Source of the DNA: Streptomyces adustus
GTDB lineage: Bacteria > Actinomycetota > Actinomycetes > Streptomycetales > Streptomycetaceae
Assembly (NCBI RefSeq): GCF_009377175.1
Contig: NZ_VJZD01000004.1
Location: 44,964 to 108,963 of the forward strand
Reading direction: 5' to 3'
DNA: 64,000 bases
Shown one piece after another: positions 62,273-64,000 of the stretch. The position numbers and the translations under genes are program-made. Each line of letters opens with the position of its first letter. Position 1 is the first letter of the stretch. A model generated the notes under the pieces. It searched no databases and was not told the origin of the DNA. It saw only the letters and a list, made by a program, of their open reading frames with translations.

Positions 62273-62966
62273 TCACTCCCGTGACTGGTGCGAGAGCATT
62301 TGTACGAGCACTGCGCGATGCACCGGCTGCGCCGCGCCGTACACCTCGCGTCCCTGAGCGGGTCTGTACAACGAGCGGTCCGCCTCGACCTGGACCGTGA
62401 TGGACGCGGCGCGCAGACTCCGTTGGATGTTGTCCCGGATGCCACGACCGATGTTCCGCGTGTGGCCCCGGTTCAGCGCCCGCTCGAGGGCGGCACCGAT
62501 GGACTTGGGCAGATACAGCTCGTGGTCCACCAGGGCGCATGCGCGGGTGGTGGCGTAGGCGGCGAAGACGCCGATCTGGCAGTTCTAGGTGCGGCCGGCG
62601 GTGCCGGAGTACTGGTGCTGCTGCACGCCTGCGGAGGTGGTGCCATTCCTGACGAAGCCGGTGTCGTCCAGGATGAGCACCCCGCCGTCCTCGCCGAGCT
62701 TCTCGGCGGCGTATGCCTGCAGGTCGTCGCGGACACTGTCGGCATCCCAGGTGGCCCTGTCCAACAGCCGCTGCAGGCCGTCGGGGGTGCGGTGGCCTGC
62801 GTATTCGGCCAGCTGCCAGCTGTTCTTGGCCGACTGGGCCGAGTAGGGCGCGGAGATAGTCACGCATGCGAAGTCGTAGGTCAGCACGGCCGAAACGGTG
62901 GACGATGCGCCGGAAGAGGTCGTCAAGTTCACGGTCCCAGGTCACGTCCGCAAGGTCGTCGATCAC
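62273..62966 (-). pseudogene. IS701-family transposase, decayed
   Basis: From 62966 one frame gives the family start ([33 protein letters not shown]). After a shift near 62840 another frame continues ([49 protein letters not shown]) until an in-frame TAG at 62585-62587. The same frame then resumes (NCQIGVFAAYATTRACALVD, HELYLPKS) and diverges at about 62490. So: one frameshift, one amber stop and loss of the C-terminal DDE part. Another IS701 fragment lies at the right edge of the window on the other strand. Confidence 0.8.
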
Positions 62967-63140
62967 GCCGAGACACTGCCCGGATCACCATTCAGACAGT
63001 TTTCGAGGCCACTCGTTGGAGGGGCGGTCCGGCAAGACCGCCCCTGCCGTGCCCTCCGCCAACTGCACTCCCGACGATGCCTCTGACCAGGCCAGATAGC
63101 GAAGCGCTGCTGGAGTACTAAGCGGAGGGAAGGTCCGTCT

Positions 63141-63866
63141 TTTCAATCCTGCAGCTGCGGAATCAAGCTCACCGGCGAGGGCGGGCTGCTGCAACAGCTG
63201 ACGAAGAGGATCCTCGAGGCCGCCCTCGAAGGCGAGATCACTGACCATCTCGGCCATGAGAAGCACGAGAAGACGGCCTCAAGCAACACCCGCAACGGCA
63301 TCCGTTCCAAGACCGTGGTGACCGAGGTCGGCCCGGTCCGACTCGATGTGCCCCTCGATCGCGAGGGCAGTTTCGAGCCGCAGATCGTGAAGAAGCGCCA
63401 GCGGCGGCTGACCAGGGTCGACGAGCTGGTGCTGTCGTTGTCCGCCCGCGGACTCACTCACGGCGAGATCTCCGCCCATCTGGCCGAGGTATATGGCGCC
63501 GAGGTCTCCAAGACCACCATCTCCACGATCACTGACAAGGTGCTCGAGGGCATGCACGAATGGCAGAACCGGCCTCTCGACTCGGTCTATCCGGTCTTGT
63601 TCATCGACTGCGTCCATGTGAAGCTGCGCGACGGCAAGGTTGCCGACAGACCGATCTACATCGTGCTCGCGGTCACGGTCGAAGGCACCCGGGAGATCCT
63701 CGGTCGGTGGGCCGGCGACGGCGGCGAAGGCGCCAAGTACCTGGCTCCAGGTGCTGACAGAGATCAAGAAACGCGGGACGGACGACGTCTGCATGGTCGT
63801 CTGCGACGGCCTCAAGGGCCTTCCCGACGCGATTGAGACGGTCTGGCCCCAAGCGATCACGCAGAC
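63141..63866 (+). pseudogene. IS256-family transposase, 5' truncated and frameshifted
   Basis: The frame opens in LTGEGGLLQQLTKRILEAAL, EGEITDHLGHEKHE, then PVRLDVPLDREGSFEPQIV and SVYPVLFIDCVHVKLRDGKV (first catalytic Asp of the DDE site). About 60-70 N-terminal residues are missing. A shift near 63735 moves the continuation (LQVLTEIKKRGTDDVCMVVC, DGLKGLPDAIETVWPQ, with the second catalytic Asp) to another frame. Similarity ends at about 63866, where an IS701-like segment begins. Nonfunctional. Confidence 0.82.
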
Positions 63867-64000
63867 CTGCGTGGCGAGGCCGGCCTGGCCTACGTGGTCG
63901 CGCTCAAGCCGCACCGCGGCACCTGGGCCCTGGCCGACCAGCCGCACACTCCTGTCGAAGCGGCCCGCGCCTTGACCTGGCGCGATGCCAAGCGTCCAGG
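63866..64000 (+). mobile_element. IS701-like transposase fragment running off the window
   Basis: The last 135 bases read EAGLAYVVALKPHRGTWALA, then DQPHTPVEAARALTWRDAKR, matching the middle of IS701-family transposases. It joins the IS256 remnant directly, so one element was inserted into or recombined with the other. It continues beyond the window. Confidence 0.65.

Noticed and set aside
61833..62966. 377-codon minus-strand open frame
   Set aside because: Only its first 50 codons match the IS701 start; the rest is out-of-frame sequence, so it is treated as part of a pseudogene.

Overview
The window looks like accessory DNA from a Streptomyces or close relative. Codon third positions are GC-rich, most genes start with a clear AGGAG-type ribosome site, and the families present are typical of that genus: CebR/CebEFG-type cellobiose uptake, STAND ATPases, sortase LAxTG proteins, MbtH and many TetR/HxlR regulators. 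A parA-parB pair, at least five decayed insertion sequences and many truncated genes point to a chromosome arm or a (linear) megaplasmid. No core housekeeping gene, rRNA, tRNA or CRISPR array was seen.

Layout. 1-4047: a co-directional set (amidohydrolase, FAD monooxygenase, SH3-like small protein, serine acetyltransferase, cysteine-synthase-like enzyme) with overlapping or near-overlapping ends; it looks like a pathway to a beta-substituted alanine. 4274-5130: decayed DNA. 5272-9087: a very large secreted subtilase. 9.1-16.1 kb: a mosaic of fragments (broken regulator/zinc-protein pair, stop-interrupted GGDEF gene, truncated STAND ATPase) with an orphan MbtH gene and an orphan DpgC-like dioxygenase. 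16.1-22.8 kb: an intact cellobiose-type uptake and hydrolysis locus with a divergent LacI regulator. 23.8-24.9 kb: an alpha/beta hydrolase with a sortase signal. 25-29.4 kb: insertion-sequence and gene fragments around an intact divergent regulator/hydrolase pair.

29.5-49.4 kb is dominated by enzyme-regulator pairs, often divergent around visible operators: quinone oxidoreductase/TetR, SDR/AraC, VOC/CGNR, flavoprotein reductase/TetR and SDR/HxlR. Among them lie a LysE exporter, a cupin, a large RsbU-like phosphatase, a methyltransferase and the parAB partition operon.

The most notable locus is 50095-51295. A 25-codon peptide gene with a strong ribosome site, ending in Ala-Trp-Tyr-Gly-Trp-Ile, is followed after 7 bases by a cytochrome P450 gene. 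This is the architecture of atropopeptide (tryptorubin-type) RiPPs, and the core fits AWYxWx but differs from the tryptorubin core, so it probably encodes an unreported member. 52.4-61.9 kb holds another Gfo/Idh/MocA-HxlR pair, a second quinone oxidoreductase similar to the one at 29.5 kb, another SDR, another MDR enzyme, an esterase-like hydrolase and a small membrane or secreted protein. 62.2 kb to the right edge is nested, broken IS701- and IS256-family transposases.
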